A DNA stretch of 64,000 nucleotides from Pseudomonas alcaliphila JAB1 (GTDB lineage: Bacteria; Pseudomonadota; Gammaproteobacteria; Pseudomonadales; Pseudomonadaceae): positions 3,471,501 through 3,535,500 of the forward strand of contig NZ_CP016162.1 of the NCBI RefSeq assembly GCF_001941865.1, read 5' to 3'. Below the pieces are notes generated by a model. That model did not search any database and was not told the origin of the DNA. It saw only the letters and a program-made list of their open reading frames with translations. A program made the position numbers and the translations under genes. The stretch's first letter is position 1. Each line of letters starts with the position of its first letter. Of the stretch, positions 16,499 to 26,050 are shown piece after piece.

Positions 16499-19066
16499 AT
16501 GACCGATCTCTCCGCTCACACCCCGATGATGCAGCAGTACTGGAAGCTGAAGAACCAGCACCCGGATCAGTTGATGTTCTATCGCATGGGTGACTTCTAC
16601 GAGATTTTCTACGAAGACGCGAAGAAAGCAGCCAAGCTGCTCGACATCACCCTGACCGCACGCGGCCAGTCGGCCGGCCAATCGATTCCCATGTGCGGCA
16701 TTCCTTTCCATTCGCTCGAAGGCTACCTGGCCAAGCTGGTCAAGCTCGGCGAATCGGTGGTGATCTGCGAACAGATCGGCGACCCGGCCACCAGCAAGGG
16801 TCCGGTGGAGCGTCAGGTGGTGCGCATCATCACCCCCGGCACCATCAGCGACGAAGCCCTGCTCGATGAGCACCGCGACAACCTGCTTGCTGCAGTCCTC
16901 GGTGATGAGCGCCTGTTTGGTCTGGCCGTGCTGGACATCACCAGCGGTCGCTTCAGCGTGCAGGAGATCAAGGGCTGGGAAAATCTGCTGGCCGAACTGG
17001 AGCGCCTCAGCCCCGCCGAGCTGCTGATCCCGGATGACTGGCCGCAAGGCCTGCCCGCCGAGAAGCGCAAGGGCTCGCGCCGCCGCGCCCCCTGGGATTT
17101 CGACCGCGACAGCGCCTTCAAGAGCCTGTGCCAGCAATTCAGCACCCAGGATCTGAAAGGCTTCGGCTGCGAGAACCTGACCCTGGCCATCGGCGCCGCC
17201 GGCTGCCTGCTCAGCTATGCCAAGGAAACCCAGCGCACCGCCCTGCCCCACCTGCGCAGCCTGCGTCACGAGCGCCTGGACGACACGGTGATTCTCGATG
17301 GTGCCAGCCGCCGCAACCTGGAGCTGGACATCAACCTCGCCGGCGGCCGCGACAACACCCTGCAATCGGTGATGGATCGCTGCCAGACCGCCATGGCCAG
17401 CCGCCTGCTGGGCCGTTGGTTGAACCGTCCGTTGCGTGATCGCGCGGTGCTGGAGGCACGCCAGGACGCCATCGCCCGCCTGCTCGATGGCTATCGCTTC
17501 GAAACGCTGCAGCCGCAGCTCAAGGAAATCGGCGACCTGGAGCGTATCCTCGCGCGTATCGGCCTGCGCAACGCCCGCCCACGCGACCTTGCCCGCCTGC
17601 GCGACGCCCTGGCGGCACTGCCCGAGCTGCAGCTGGCGATGACCTCGCTGGATACCCCGCACCTGCAACAGCTGGCCAGCAGCATCTCCACCTACCCGGA
17701 ACTGGCCGACCTGCTGGCCCGCGCCATCATCGACAACCCGCCGGCGGTGATCCGTGACGGCGGCGTGCTGAAGACCGGCTATGACGCCGAGCTGGACGAA
17801 CTGCAGGCCATGAGCGAGAACGCCGGACAGTTCCTCATGGATCTGGAAGCGCGGGAGAAGGAGCGCACCGGCCTGGCCAACCTCAAGGTCGGCTACAACC
17901 GCGTGCACGGCTACTTCATCGAACTGCCGACCAAGCAGGCCGAGTCGGCGCCGGCTGACTACATCCGCCGGCAGACACTCAAAGGTGCCGAGCGCTTCAT
18001 CACCCCCGAGCTGAAAGAGTTCGAGGACAAGGCGCTGTCGGCCAAGAGCCGCGCCCTGGCCCGCGAAAAGATGCTCTACGACGAGTTGCTCGAGCGCCTG
18101 ATCGGCCATCTGGCGCCGCTGCAGGACAGTGCCGCAGCCCTCGCCGAACTGGACGTGCTGAGCAACCTGGCAGAGCGCGCGCTGAATCTCGACCTGAACC
18201 GCCCACGCTTCGTCGACGAACCGTGCATGCGCATCGACCAGGGCCGTCACCCGGTGGTCGAGCAGGTGCTGACCACGCCCTTCGTGGCCAACGACCTGGA
18301 TCTCGACGACAACCGGCGCATGCTGGTCATCACCGGGCCGAACATGGGTGGTAAATCCACCTACATGCGCCAGACCGCACTGATCGTGCTGCTGGCCCAT
18401 ATCGGCAGCTTCGTGCCGGCGGCGGCCTGCGAACTGTCGCTGGTCGACCGCATCTTCACCCGTATCGGCTCCAGCGATGACCTGGCCGGCGGCCGCTCCA
18501 CCTTCATGGTGGAGATGAGCGAAACCGCCAATATTCTGCACAACGCCAGCGAGCGCAGCCTGGTACTGATGGACGAAGTCGGACGCGGCACCAGCACCTT
18601 CGACGGCCTGTCGCTGGCCTGGTCGGCGGCCGAGCACCTGGCGCGCCTGCGCGCCTTCACCCTGTTTGCCACCCACTATTTCGAGCTGACCGTGCTGCCG
18701 GAAAGCGAGCCGGTTGTAGCCAACGTGCACCTCTCGGCCACCGAGCACAACGAGCGTATCGTCTTCCTCCACCACGTTCAGCCAGGCCCCGCGAGCCAGA
18801 GCTACGGCCTGGCCGTGGCGCAACTGGCTGGCGTGCCGGGCCAGGTGATCAGCCGCGCACGCGAGCACCTGGCACGCCTGGAGGCCACCAGCCTGCCGCA
18901 CGATCTGCCACGCCAGGCGCCCGGCCAGCCGCAAGCGCCGATGCAAAGTGACCTGTTCGCCAGCGTGCCGCACCCACTGCTGGAGCAATTGCACAAGATC
19001 AACCCGGATGATCTGACTCCGCGCAAGGCGCTGGAGCTGTTATATACATGGAAGACGCAGATCTAA
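16499..19066 (+). CDS. mutS: DNA mismatch repair protein MutS
   Basis: Recognises mismatches and small loops and recruits MutL. The 855-residue product has the N-terminal mismatch-binding [14 protein letters not shown] motif (Phe-X-Glu element), the core and clamp region, and a C-terminal ABC-type ATPase with GPNMGGKST (Walker A), the [20 protein letters not shown] block (Walker B/D-loop) and a FATHYFELT switch. The start at 16499 ([14 protein letters not shown]) matches orthologues. The frame open from 16415 adds 28 unlikely residues. The C-terminus has the usual helical dimer/tetramer tail. fdxA follows 139 bases later. Confidence 0.97.
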   Translation: MTDLSAHTPMMQQYWKLKNQHPDQLMFYRMGDFYEIFYEDAKKAAKLLDITLTARGQSAGQSIPMCGIPFHSLEGYLAKLVKLGESVVICEQIGDPATSKGPVERQVVRIITPGTISDEALLDEHRDNLLAAVLGDERLFGLAVLDITSGRFSVQEIKGWENLLAELERLSPAELLIPDDWPQGLPAEKRKGSRRRAPWDFDRDSAFKSLCQQFSTQDLKGFGCENLTLAIGAAGCLLSYAKETQRTALPHLRSLRHERLDDTVILDGASRRNLELDINLAGGRDNTLQSVMDRCQTAMASRLLGRWLNRPLRDRAVLEARQDAIARLLDGYRFETLQPQLKEIGDLERILARIGLRNARPRDLARLRDALAALPELQLAMTSLDTPHLQQLASSISTYPELADLLARAIIDNPPAVIRDGGVLKTGYDAELDELQAMSENAGQFLMDLEAREKERTGLANLKVGYNRVHGYFIELPTKQAESAPADYIRRQTLKGAERFITPELKEFEDKALSAKSRALAREKMLYDELLERLIGHLAPLQDSAAALAELDVLSNLAERALNLDLNRPRFVDEPCMRIDQGRHPVVEQVLTTPFVANDLDLDDNRRMLVITGPNMGGKSTYMRQTALIVLLAHIGSFVPAAACELSLVDRIFTRIGSSDDLAGGRSTFMVEMSETANILHNASERSLVLMDEVGRGTSTFDGLSLAWSAAEHLARLRAFTLFATHYFELTVLPESEPVVANVHLSATEHNERIVFLHHVQPGPASQSYGLAVAQLAGVPGQVISRAREHLARLEATSLPHDLPRQAPGQPQAPMQSDLFASVPHPLLEQLHKINPDDLTPRKALELLYTWKTQI

Positions 19067-19205
19067 CGTTCAATACAACAAACTGCTAGAATCGCGCGCA
19101 ATTTTACGACCGCCCGGTTTACAGCCTGAGCCGCGGCCACATACAGAGCGCCTGACAGCCCTTCACAGAAAGGGCCCAGGCCGCCGCCCGAGGAGAGAAT
19201 CAGAC

Positions 19206-19529
19206 ATGACCTTCGTCGTCACCGACAACTGCATCAAGTGCAAATACACCGACTGTGTGGAAGTCTGCCCGGTCGACTGCTTTTACGAAGGCCCGAACTT
19301 CCTGGTCATTCACCCGGATGAGTGCATTGATTGCGCCCTGTGCGAGCCGGAGTGCCCTGCGCAAGCGATCTTCTCGGAAGACGAGGTACCAGAGGATCAG
19401 CAGGAGTTCATCGAGCTGAACGCCGATCTGGCCGAAGTATGGCCGAACATCACCGAGAAGAAAGATGCACTGCCGGACGCCGAAGAGTGGGATGGCGTGA
19501 AGGACAAGCTGCAACATCTGGAGCGCTGA
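19206..19529 (+). CDS. fdxA: 7Fe-8S-type ferredoxin FdxA
   Basis: A 107-residue acidic electron carrier of the Azotobacter ferredoxin I type. The first cluster ligands are Cys residues in [22 protein letters not shown] and the second in [17 protein letters not shown], consistent with one [3Fe-4S] and one [4Fe-4S] cluster. The start at 19206 follows a GGAGAG site. The redox partner is not known. Terminated by a strong hairpin. Beyond it lies the convergent rsmZ-rpoS unit. Confidence 0.95.
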   Translation: MTFVVTDNCIKCKYTDCVEVCPVDCFYEGPNFLVIHPDECIDCALCEPECPAQAIFSEDEVPEDQQEFIELNADLAEVWPNITEKKDALPDAEEWDGVKDKLQHLER

Positions 19530-19548
19530 GTTCGCCTGGAAACACGAA

Positions 19549-19573
19549 GACCCGCCAAGTGCGGGTCTTTTAC
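19549..19573 (+). terminator. Rho-independent terminator of fdxA
   Basis: GACCCGC (19549-19555) pairs with GCGGGTC (19561-19567) around CAAGT and is followed by a T-rich tract. It begins 20 bases after the fdxA stop. Confidence 0.9.
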
Positions 19574-19626
19574 TTTCAGGCTCCGGGCCGACTGCCCGCC
19601 TGGCTGGCGCCACAAACAGCACGCGC

Positions 19627-19761
19627 AAAAAAAAAGGGGCGGCTTGCGCCGCCCACTTTTATTCCCTAATCCCTTTATTTCCCAACCCATCATCCTGATG
19701 AATCGCTTCTTGCGATGTTCCTGATCATCATCCTGATGACCTGTGCTTGTCCCTGAGCACG
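19627..19761 (-). ncRNA. rsmZ: RsmZ regulatory small RNA
   Basis: Read on the minus strand, this roughly 135-nt segment contains seven GGA motifs, most in AGGA or AGGGA context, several displayed in hairpin loops (GTGCT-CAGGGACA-AGCAC; CATCGC...GCGATT). It ends in a perfect GC stem, GGGCGGC/GCCGCCC, plus a run of nine T. Its place between fdxA and rpoS is where rsmZ lies in other pseudomonads, and the CAGGA...CATCGC...AAGCGATTCATCAGGATGATG stretch resembles known RsmZ. RsmZ titrates the translational repressor RsmA/RsmE. The 5' end is inferred from the promoter and may be off by a few bases. Confidence 0.85.
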
Positions 19762-19767
19762 GATTCG

Positions 19768-19795
19768 ATATTAGCCGCTACAGGATGCAATACAA
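19768..19795 (-). promoter_or_regulatory. rsmZ sigma-70-type core promoter
   Basis: On the minus strand TTGTAT (19795-19790) and TAATAT (19773-19768) are separated by 16 bases, placing the transcription start at about 19761. This lies about 175 bases downstream of the GacA palindrome, the spacing expected for rsmZ promoters. Confidence 0.65.
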
Positions 19796-19934
19796 CCCGA
19801 GTGAATCGCCCCAAAGGGTTCACACTCAATCCATCTATTCTTTAAAAATCATTTAAAAACATATAGTTAACAAGACACCCAGGTAAAGAAAGCAGGTTAT
19901 CCCCCAAGCGTCCAGCACAAACACTGACAACACC

Positions 19935-19952
19935 TGTAAGAGATGACTTACA
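19935..19952 (-). promoter_or_regulatory. GacA upstream activating sequence of rsmZ
   Basis: TGTAAG and CTTACA flank six bases (AGATGA), a perfect match to the consensus TGTAAG-N6-CTTACA site used by the GacS/GacA two-component system to activate rsmY and rsmZ. It lies between the rsmZ promoter and the rpoS terminator. No other gene is close enough to be an obvious target. Confidence 0.9.
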
Positions 19953-19961
19953 TGGGTTCGC

Positions 19962-19987
19962 ATAAAAAACCCGGCCGGAGCCGGGTT
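19962..19987 (-). terminator. Rho-independent terminator of rpoS
   Basis: On the minus strand AACCCGGC pairs with GCCGGGTT around TCCG and is followed by a run of T. It starts 18 bases after the rpoS stop and separates rpoS from the rsmZ control region. Confidence 0.9.
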
Positions 19988-20005
19988 CATGATCGAAGCG
20001 AAACC

Positions 20006-21013
20006 TCACTGGAACAAGGCGTCGCTGGACAAGCCGTTCTTCTCCAGGATTTCCCGCAGACGCTTGAGCGCCTCAACCTGAATCTGCCGCACCCGCTCGC
20101 GGGTCAGGCCGATCTCCTGCCCCACTTCTTCAAGGGTACAACTTTCATGGCCGCGCAGACCGAAGCGGCGCACAACGACTTCCCGTTGTTTGTCGGTCAG
20201 GTCGGAGAGCCACTGATCGATGCTCTGCGACAGATCATCGTCCTGCAACAGTTCGCAGGGATCGGTCGGGCGATCATCGGTCAGGGTGTCGAGCAGCGTC
20301 TTGTCCGAATCCGGACCAAGCGAGACGTCCACCGAGGACACTCGTTCGTTGAGGCCGAGCATGCGCTTGACCTCGCCCACCGGTTTTTCCAGCAGGTTGG
20401 CAATTTCTTCTGCAGAAGGCTCATGGTCGAGCTTCTGGGTCAGTTCACGAGCTGCACGCAGGTATACGTTGAGCTCCTTGACCACATGAATCGGCAAACG
20501 GATGGTTCGCGTCTGGTTCATGATGGCGCGTTCGATGGTCTGGCGGATCCACCAGGTTGCATAGGTCGAGAAACGGAACCCCCGCTCCGGATCGAATTTT
20601 TCCACGGCGCGAATCAAGCCGAGGTTGCCCTCCTCGATCAGATCGAGCAGAGAGAGACCACGGTTGACGTAACGCCGAGCGATCTTCACGACCAGGCGCA
20701 GGTTGCTCTCGATCATGCGTTTGCGCCCGGCAGGATCGCCCTTCTGCGCCAGACGCGCGAAGTGCACTTCCTCTTCGGGAGTGAGCAAGGGAGAGAAACC
20801 GATTTCGTTGAGGTAAAGCTGAGTGGCGTCTAGCGCCCGGGTGTAGTCGATGTACTTGTGCTGCTTGGAGGGGGTGGCGTTCTTGGCCTTGGTACGTGCG
20901 ACCGGTGCTTCCACCTCATCGCCCTGAACCTCGCCGAAAACGATGCCTGGCTCCATGAGGAGCAGTTCATCGTCGACGTCAAACTCCGGCGCTTCTTTTT
21001 TGATGAGAGCCAT
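20006..21013 (-). CDS. rpoS: RNA polymerase sigma factor RpoS
   Basis: The stationary-phase/general-stress sigma factor. The 335-residue protein shows region 1.2 ([32 protein letters not shown]), region 2 with the core-binding and -10 recognition stretch ([61 protein letters not shown]), region 3 and region 4 helix-turn-helix ([28 protein letters not shown]). Downstream of nlpD in the same direction. In pseudomonads the main rpoS promoter lies inside nlpD, so transcription probably starts there. Confidence 0.98.
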   Translation of the reverse strand: MALIKKEAPEFDVDDELLLMEPGIVFGEVQGDEVEAPVARTKAKNATPSKQHKYIDYTRALDATQLYLNEIGFSPLLTPEEEVHFARLAQKGDPAGRKRMIESNLRLVVKIARRYVNRGLSLLDLIEEGNLGLIRAVEKFDPERGFRFSTYATWWIRQTIERAIMNQTRTIRLPIHVVKELNVYLRAARELTQKLDHEPSAEEIANLLEKPVGEVKRMLGLNERVSSVDVSLGPDSDKTLLDTLTDDRPTDPCELLQDDDLSQSIDQWLSDLTDKQREVVVRRFGLRGHESCTLEEVGQEIGLTRERVRQIQVEALKRLREILEKNGLSSDALFQ

Positions 21014-21114
21014 TGTTGTTGTCCCTAGCTGAGTTCGACAACAGACTCTGGCGGAACCGTCCTGGCCACACCTGAGCCCGTCCCTCCTACGTGATGGAAC
21101 GGGTCAGCGACGGA

Positions 21115-21993
21115 TCAACGACGTGGCAGATATTGCAGCGGATCGACAGGTTTACCTTGGCGGCGAATCTCGAAGTGCAGCTTCACCCGGTCGGCCCCTG
21201 TGGACCCCATTTCGGCAATACTTTGCCCGGCTTTGACCTGCTGCCCCTCCCGTACCAACAACCTGCGGTTATGACCGTAAGCACTTACGTAGGTATCGCT
21301 GTGTTTGATGATGATCAACTCGCCGTAGCCCCGCAAACCACTCCCGGCGTACACCACTGATCCATCAGACGCAGCTAAAACAGGCTGGCCTAATTGCCCT
21401 GCGATATCAATGCCTTTATTCAAACTACCGTTTGAGGAAAACCGACTGATCACTGTGCCCACGGTTGGCCAGGACCAACCACTGGCAGAGCGACTCACTG
21501 GCGTTACTGGCGTAGTCGCTGGCGTGTTGGCTACCGGCGGGCGGGCGGGCTGAGTTGCAGGCGGCGCAGTCACGGCAACCGGCGGACGACTGGGCACTGG
21601 CTGAGTGACAACGGGCGAGGTGGCCGCAGGCGGTGTCGAAACGACCGGCTGACTGCTGCCCACCGGGCGGTTGTCGAAACGGATCGTCTGACCCACGCGG
21701 ATCAGATAGGGATCGCGCAAACCGTTATGAGCAGCGAGTGCCTTCCAATCCCAGCCGAAACGAAAGGCGATCGAATAGAGGGTATCGCCACGCTGCACCA
21801 CATAGTGGCCATCACGTACGGGCTGACGCTGAACCACCGGGGCACGCCCCTGGTTCTGGCCACGGTCGACCACCTGTACGCCACCCGGTGGCGAACTGAC
21901 GCAACCGGCCAACGCGGAGGCGGCAAGCATGGCGAGCGGCAGGCGAAACGCTGCAACTGCGCGGACTAGCACGTGAAGGACGGTGAAACTCAC
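21115..21993 (-). CDS. nlpD: Murein-hydrolase activator lipoprotein NlpD
   Basis: A 292-residue outer-membrane lipoprotein that activates amidases during cell separation. A lipobox (ALAGC, Cys31) follows the signal segment. A LysM domain (about 78-122, GHYVVQRGDTLYSIAFRFGWDWKALAAHNGL) binds peptidoglycan. A Pro/Thr-rich linker leads to a LytM/M23 domain (about 180-290). The metal motif is degenerate (NKGIDIAG, with Asn where the first His would be), as in activators without catalysis. The GTG start at 21993 has a GGGAG site. Directly upstream of rpoS. Confidence 0.95.
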   Translation of the reverse strand: MSFTVLHVLVRAVAAFRLPLAMLAASALAGCVSSPPGGVQVVDRGQNQGRAPVVQRQPVRDGHYVVQRGDTLYSIAFRFGWDWKALAAHNGLRDPYLIRVGQTIRFDNRPVGSSQPVVSTPPAATSPVVTQPVPSRPPVAVTAPPATQPARPPVANTPATTPVTPVSRSASGWSWPTVGTVISRFSSNGSLNKGIDIAGQLGQPVLAASDGSVVYAGSGLRGYGELIIIKHSDTYVSAYGHNRRLLVREGQQVKAGQSIAEMGSTGADRVKLHFEIRRQGKPVDPLQYLPRR

Positions 21994-22041
21994 CCAACTG
22001 CTCCCTGAATGATTCCGAGTACGGCGCCCATTGTGCCGTAT

Positions 22042-22980
22042 TTATTCGGTGCGACCAGTATCGAGCACCTGACGACCAGCCAGCCACTCCAGGCCCAGCA
22101 CCAAGGCGATACCGCCGATTGCCAATACCACGGCAAGCAAGAGCTGTGGGTCCTGGCCACTGATTTCTGCAAAATGCCCCGGTAGCAGATTGCTCTGCAG
22201 CAGCGGCACCTGCTCACCTTTACTGTCGATACGCCAGCTCAGGGTCTCCTTCCAGGGCCAGACCTTGTTAAGCGAACCCAGCATCAGGCCGACCAGAAAC
22301 GCCAGACTGAGGTCACGCCAACGTGACAGCAGCCAACTGAGCAGACGCGCGAAACTGAGAATACCAACCAGACAGCCGCTGGCGAACACCGCCATAACCA
22401 GCAGATCGAGATCCTTCACCGCCCCCAGCACCACCGAGTAAAGCCCGAGTAGAAGCAGGATGAAGCTGCCCGAGATACCCGGCAGAATCATCGCGCAGAT
22501 GGCGATGGCACCGGCCAGGAACAGGGTTGGCAGGTCACTGCCCCACTGCATCGGGGCGGCAACGGTGATCCAGTAGGCGAAAGCCAGGCCAAGCAGAAAA
22601 CTCACCGCCCGGCTCCAGTTCCAGCGAATGATCTCTCGCCCGACCATATAGGTAGACACCAGAATCAGGCCGAAGAAGAACGACCATACCGGAATCGGAT
22701 GGTACTCAAGCAGATAGGTGATCAGCCGCGCGAGTGTGAGAATGCTGGTCAGGATGCCGCACAGCAGCACCAGCAGGAATGTCGCGTTGGCCATTTGCCA
22801 GGCATCCTTGATGCGGCCCCGCAGCAGCAGCAGGAACGCTTCGGGAATGCTGGCGATGGAGCGCAGCAGCTCGTCATAGATACCACTGATAAAAGCGATG
22901 GTGCCGCCGGAAACGCCGGGCACGACATCTGCAGCGCCCATCGCCAAGCCCTTGGCATAGAGCAGAAAATATTTCTTCAT
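22042..22980 (-). CDS. DUF368 membrane protein (PopT-type undecaprenyl-phosphate transporter candidate)
   Basis: A 312-residue polytopic inner-membrane protein of the DUF368 family. Two diagnostic, internally similar motifs are visible: GAADVVPGVSGGTIAFISGIYDEL near the N-terminus and AICAMILPGISGSFILLLLGLY in the second half, suggesting an inverted-repeat transporter fold. Members of this family (PopT) have been shown to flip undecaprenyl phosphate back across the membrane for cell-wall carrier recycling. Applying that here is inference. The start at 22980 (MKKYFLLYAKGLAMG) is preferred over an upstream extension. It lies between pcm and nlpD in the same direction. Confidence 0.85.
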   Translation of the reverse strand: MKKYFLLYAKGLAMGAADVVPGVSGGTIAFISGIYDELLRSIASIPEAFLLLLRGRIKDAWQMANATFLLVLLCGILTSILTLARLITYLLEYHPIPVWSFFFGLILVSTYMVGREIIRWNWSRAVSFLLGLAFAYWITVAAPMQWGSDLPTLFLAGAIAICAMILPGISGSFILLLLGLYSVVLGAVKDLDLLVMAVFASGCLVGILSFARLLSWLLSRWRDLSLAFLVGLMLGSLNKVWPWKETLSWRIDSKGEQVPLLQSNLLPGHFAEISGQDPQLLLAVVLAIGGIALVLGLEWLAGRQVLDTGRTE

Positions 22981-23005
22981 GGATCCTTCCGCTGCGAAAA
23001 AGCGA

Positions 23006-23680
23006 TCAAGCCAGCGGCCCGTTGAGTAGCGGCACGAAGCGCACCGCATCGAGCACGTGACGGGAAAAACCACCCTCTTCACGCACGATCAGCAGCAGTT
23101 GCTGCACATCACCGCTACCAACCGGAATGACCAGACGTCCGCCTGGAGCCAGTTGATCGAGCAAGGCCTGCGGCACTTGCGCTGCGGCGGCGGTGACGAT
23201 GATGCCGTTGTACGGACCGAGCGCGTTCCAACCTTCCCAGCCATCACCCCAGCGAAAGACCACGTTGCGCAGCTTGAGTTCGGCCAAACGCTCCTTGGCG
23301 CGATCCTGCAGCACCTGAATACGCTCGACCGAAAACACTCGCTCGACCAATTGCGCCAGCACGGCGGTCTGGTAACCAGAACCGGTACCGATTTCCAGCA
23401 CCTTGTCCAGCGGGCCTGCGGCCAACAGCAGCTCGGTCATGCGCCCAACCATATAAGGCTGGGAAATGGTCTGGTTATGGCCGATGGGCAGCGCGGTGTC
23501 TTCATAGGCGCGGTGCGCCAGGGCTTCGTCGACGAACAGATGGCGCGGCGTACGGCGGATCACTTCCAGTACCCGCGCGTTGGACAGCCCTTCCTCATAG
23601 AGACGCTGGATCAATCGTTCGCGGGTGCGCTGCGAGGTCATGCCGATCCCGCTGCGCTGCATCTCGTCCTGTCCACGCAT
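23006..23680 (-). CDS. pcm: Protein-L-isoaspartate O-methyltransferase
   Basis: Methylates L-isoaspartyl residues in aged proteins as the first step of their repair, using AdoMet. The product has the AdoMet-binding [16 protein letters not shown] motif, the [14 protein letters not shown] substrate region and the GRLVIPVG strand. The ATG at 23680 overlaps the surE stop by one base (TGATG) and has GGAGG about 10 bases upstream, giving 224 residues. A shorter start at 23641 ([10 protein letters not shown]) matches the 211-residue P. aeruginosa form and cannot be excluded. Part of the surE-pcm stress operon. Confidence 0.94.
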   Translation of the reverse strand: MRGQDEMQRSGIGMTSQRTRERLIQRLYEEGLSNARVLEVIRRTPRHLFVDEALAHRAYEDTALPIGHNQTISQPYMVGRMTELLLAAGPLDKVLEIGTGSGYQTAVLAQLVERVFSVERIQVLQDRAKERLAELKLRNVVFRWGDGWEGWNALGPYNGIIVTAAAAQVPQALLDQLAPGGRLVIPVGSGDVQQLLLIVREEGGFSRHVLDAVRFVPLLNGPLA

Positions 23681-24429
23681 CAGAAGATGCCCTCCAGCCA
23701 GCCATCCATAGTTTCAAGGGCCTCATTGAACGTGCGATCGAGCCGTAGCGGCGTGATCGATACATAACCTTGCATCACGGCATGAAAATCGGTGCCCTGA
23801 CTGCCATCCTCGACATCACCGGCGGCGGCAATCCAGTAACCTTCCTTGCCACGCGGGTTGACCACCTTGACCGGCGCCGCCGCACGCGCGCGATGACCGA
23901 GTCGGGTCAGCTGCACACCACGGATATGTTCCAGCGGCAGGTTCGGCACGTTGACGTTGAGTACGGTACGCGGCGGCAGTGCAAGGCGCTCATGCGCCTC
24001 CACCAGTTTGCGGGCGAAGTAGGCCGCAGTCGGCAGATTGTCGGGCAGACGCGAAAGTAGCGAAAAGGCGAACGCCGGCTTGCTCAGGAAACGTCCTTCC
24101 AGCGCTGCGGCGACGGTACCGGAATAGAGCACGTCATCGCCCAGGTTGGCGCCCAGGTTGATGCCGGAGACGACCATATCCGGCGTCTGCTCGAGCAGAC
24201 CATTGAGCCCCAGGTGCACGCAATCGGTCGGCGTACCATTGAGGCTGATGTAGCCATTGGCCAGGGCCATGGGATGCAGCGGACGATCGAGCGTCAGCGC
24301 ACTGCTGGCACCGCTCCTGTCTTCGGCAGGGGCGATCACCACGCAATCGGCATAGTCGGCCAGCGCTTGGTGCAACGCAGCGATACCGGGCGCGTTCACC
24401 CCGTCGTCGTTGGAAATCAGAATTCGCAT
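23680..24429 (-). CDS. surE: 5'/3'-nucleotidase SurE
   Basis: A metal-dependent survival nucleotidase acting on nucleoside monophosphates. The 249-residue product begins with the signature [15 protein letters not shown], whose Asp pair binds the metal, and has the [25 protein letters not shown] motif. The start at 24429 is fixed by this N-terminus. Its first codons overlap the end of truD by 13 bases, implying coupled translation, and its stop overlaps pcm. Confidence 0.96.
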   Translation of the reverse strand: MRILISNDDGVNAPGIAALHQALADYADCVVIAPAEDRSGASSALTLDRPLHPMALANGYISLNGTPTDCVHLGLNGLLEQTPDMVVSGINLGANLGDDVLYSGTVAAALEGRFLSKPAFAFSLLSRLPDNLPTAAYFARKLVEAHERLALPPRTVLNVNVPNLPLEHIRGVQLTRLGHRARAAAPVKVVNPRGKEGYWIAAAGDVEDGSQGTDFHAVMQGYVSITPLRLDRTFNEALETMDGWLEGIF

Positions 24430-25475
24430 GGAGTATCCGTCTGCCCTGCTGGCACCAGATCGAGCAATTCGCGCACCACCACGGTGGCGAAACACCCGGC
24501 CGGCAGGACGAATGCAAGTTGCAGAATATCGGGTCCGGGATAATGCCATGACAGGCCGCCGATGGGGAGGCGCAGAATTCGCCGTTCGTGCGCCATGTCC
24601 GCCTTGATCAGCCATTGCACCAGTTGCGCAGCCTCATCGGCTACTTCCTGCTCCAGCTGTCGGGTCTCACCAGCGGTCGGCAAAGGCCCGTCGCCCCACA
24701 GCGGCCCGGTCGGATGCAGGTCAAGAATGGCCAGGCGCGGGTCAATGCACTCGGCCTCACCGGCCATGAAGAAACTGCGGCTGGCAGTGAAGGCCAGCAA
24801 GTCACCGATCTGCGCCTGGTTCCAGGTGCCAGCAGCCACGCGCTTGGCCAACACTTGATTGAACAGGTAGCTGCGCGCCGAGGAAAGTAGACGCGAACGC
24901 AGGTTGCGCTGCACCGGCAGCTCCAGGCGCGCGGCAAAATCGCGGGCCTGCTCGACATTGCCGCCATCGAAGCCAAAACGCTGCAAGCCGAAGTAATTGG
25001 GCACGCCTTGCGCGGCGATACGCTGCAGACGCTGCTCCAGCGCATCGCGATCCGCTTCGAGGGCTGTCAGGCGCAAGGTGAAACCATTGGCGGCATGGGC
25101 GCCACGCTGCAATTTGCGGTTGTGCCGCTGGCTGCGCAGGATGACCAGATCATCACCCTGCGCGGCCGCCAGATCGGGATCGGCCTTGCCCGGCAGGTGC
25201 AGGCTGAACCACTGGCGGGTCAGTGCCTGACGATCCTTGAGTCCCGCGTAACTGACCGCCTTGAGCGGCAGGCCGGCAGCGCGGGCGATACGCCGAGCGG
25301 CCTCCTCGGTATTCAAGCCACGCTTTTCCACCCATAGCCAGAGGTGCTCACCCTGGCCAGTGAGCGGGATGTCGAGCACCTCATCGACCTGGAAGTCCTC
25401 GGCCGTGGCCTTGAGCACCGCGCGCCCACAGGCCTCGCCGTGGGCGCGCGGCCCGAGCAGTTGCAACTCGTTCAT
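24417..25475 (-). CDS. truD: tRNA pseudouridine(13) synthase TruD
   Basis: Isomerises U13 of tRNA-Glu to pseudouridine. The 352-residue protein has the TruD motifs: the N-terminal EDFQVDEVL segment, the catalytic Asp in [17 protein letters not shown], and [11 protein letters not shown]. Insertions are as in other family members. It overlaps ispF by 4 bases (ATGA) and surE by 13, so ispF-truD-surE-pcm looks like one translationally coupled unit. Confidence 0.95.
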   Translation of the reverse strand: MNELQLLGPRAHGEACGRAVLKATAEDFQVDEVLDIPLTGQGEHLWLWVEKRGLNTEEAARRIARAAGLPLKAVSYAGLKDRQALTRQWFSLHLPGKADPDLAAAQGDDLVILRSQRHNRKLQRGAHAANGFTLRLTALEADRDALEQRLQRIAAQGVPNYFGLQRFGFDGGNVEQARDFAARLELPVQRNLRSRLLSSARSYLFNQVLAKRVAAGTWNQAQIGDLLAFTASRSFFMAGEAECIDPRLAILDLHPTGPLWGDGPLPTAGETRQLEQEVADEAAQLVQWLIKADMAHERRILRLPIGGLSWHYPGPDILQLAFVLPAGCFATVVVRELLDLVPAGQTDTPCEF

Positions 25476-25945
25476 GCCTTGACCAGCAGGGCCACGGCGT
25501 GCACCGCGATACCTTCCTCACGCCCGGTGAAACCCAGCTTCTCGGTGGTGGTGGCCTTGACGTTGACCTGATCCAGCTCAATGCCCAGATCCTCGGCAAT
25601 GCGCTCGCGCATGCTCTGAATGTGCGGAGCCATCTTCGGCGCCTGGGCGATGATGGTGGCGTCGACGTTACCCACCGCGTAACCCTTGCCCCGCACCAGG
25701 CCCATCACATGGCGCAGCAGGGCGCGACTGTCGGCACCCTTGAAGGTCGGATCGGTATCGGGGAAGTGCTTGCCGATGTCGCCAAGCGCCACGGCGCCAA
25801 GCAGCGCATCACTCAGCGCGTGCAGCAGCACGTCACCGTCGGAGTGAGCGACAAGACCGAATTTATGGGGAATCCGTACGCCGCCGAGGGTGATGAAATC
25901 GCCTTCGCCGAAGCGGTGTACGTCATAGCCATGACCGATACGCAT
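25472..25945 (-). CDS. ispF: 2-C-methyl-D-erythritol 2,4-cyclodiphosphate synthase
   Basis: Fifth step of the non-mevalonate isoprenoid pathway, forming MEcPP with loss of CMP. The 157-residue trimeric enzyme has the metal-binding GHGYDVHRF motif and [18 protein letters not shown]. The start at 25945 gives the canonical N-terminus [11 protein letters not shown] perfect 9-bp hairpin ends 8 bases before this codon and holds the only AGGG-like ribosome site. An in-frame ATG at 25990 upstream of the hairpin would add 15 atypical residues. Confidence 0.95.
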   Translation of the reverse strand: MRIGHGYDVHRFGEGDFITLGGVRIPHKFGLVAHSDGDVLLHALSDALLGAVALGDIGKHFPDTDPTFKGADSRALLRHVMGLVRGKGYAVGNVDATIIAQAPKMAPHIQSMRERIAEDLGIELDQVNVKATTTEKLGFTGREEGIAVHAVALLVKA

Positions 25946-25953
25946 AAAGAACA

Positions 25954-25976
25954 ACGCCCTGAAAAAGTCAGGGCGT
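25954..25976 (-). promoter_or_regulatory. Perfect hairpin immediately upstream of ispF
   Basis: ACGCCCTGA (25954-25962) pairs perfectly with TCAGGGCGT (25968-25976) around five bases. On the minus strand the stem is followed by TGTTCTTT and then the ispF ATG. It could be a weak terminator for fghA transcription or a structure hiding the ispF ribosome site. The sequence alone cannot distinguish these. Confidence 0.55.
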
Positions 25977-25996
25977 GATTCTAACCGCATTGCCCC

Positions 25997-26048
25997 GTAG
26001 CCCGGATGAAATCCGGGGAGCGAATTTCCCGGATTTCATCCGGGCTAC
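25997..26048. repeat. REP-like inverted repeat (TAGCCCGGAT type)
   Basis: GTAGCCCGGATGAAATCCGGG is followed after nine bases by its inverted copy, ending CATCCGGGCTAC. This is the most perfect copy of the family in the window. It lies between ispF and fghA, 2 bases beyond the fghA stop, where it would fold at the 3' end of fghA mRNA. Confidence 0.85.
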
Positions 26049-26050
26049 GA

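Noticed and set aside
16472..18994. 840-codon open frame antisense to mutS
   Set aside because: Shadow of a GC-rich gene. Its residues are low-complexity Gln/Val/Leu/Ala/His-rich, as expected from reading the opposite strand, while mutS itself is unmistakable.
21115..21993. Active M23 zinc endopeptidase
   Set aside because: The first metal-ligand motif is degenerate (NKGID), so an NlpD-type amidase activator is the better reading.
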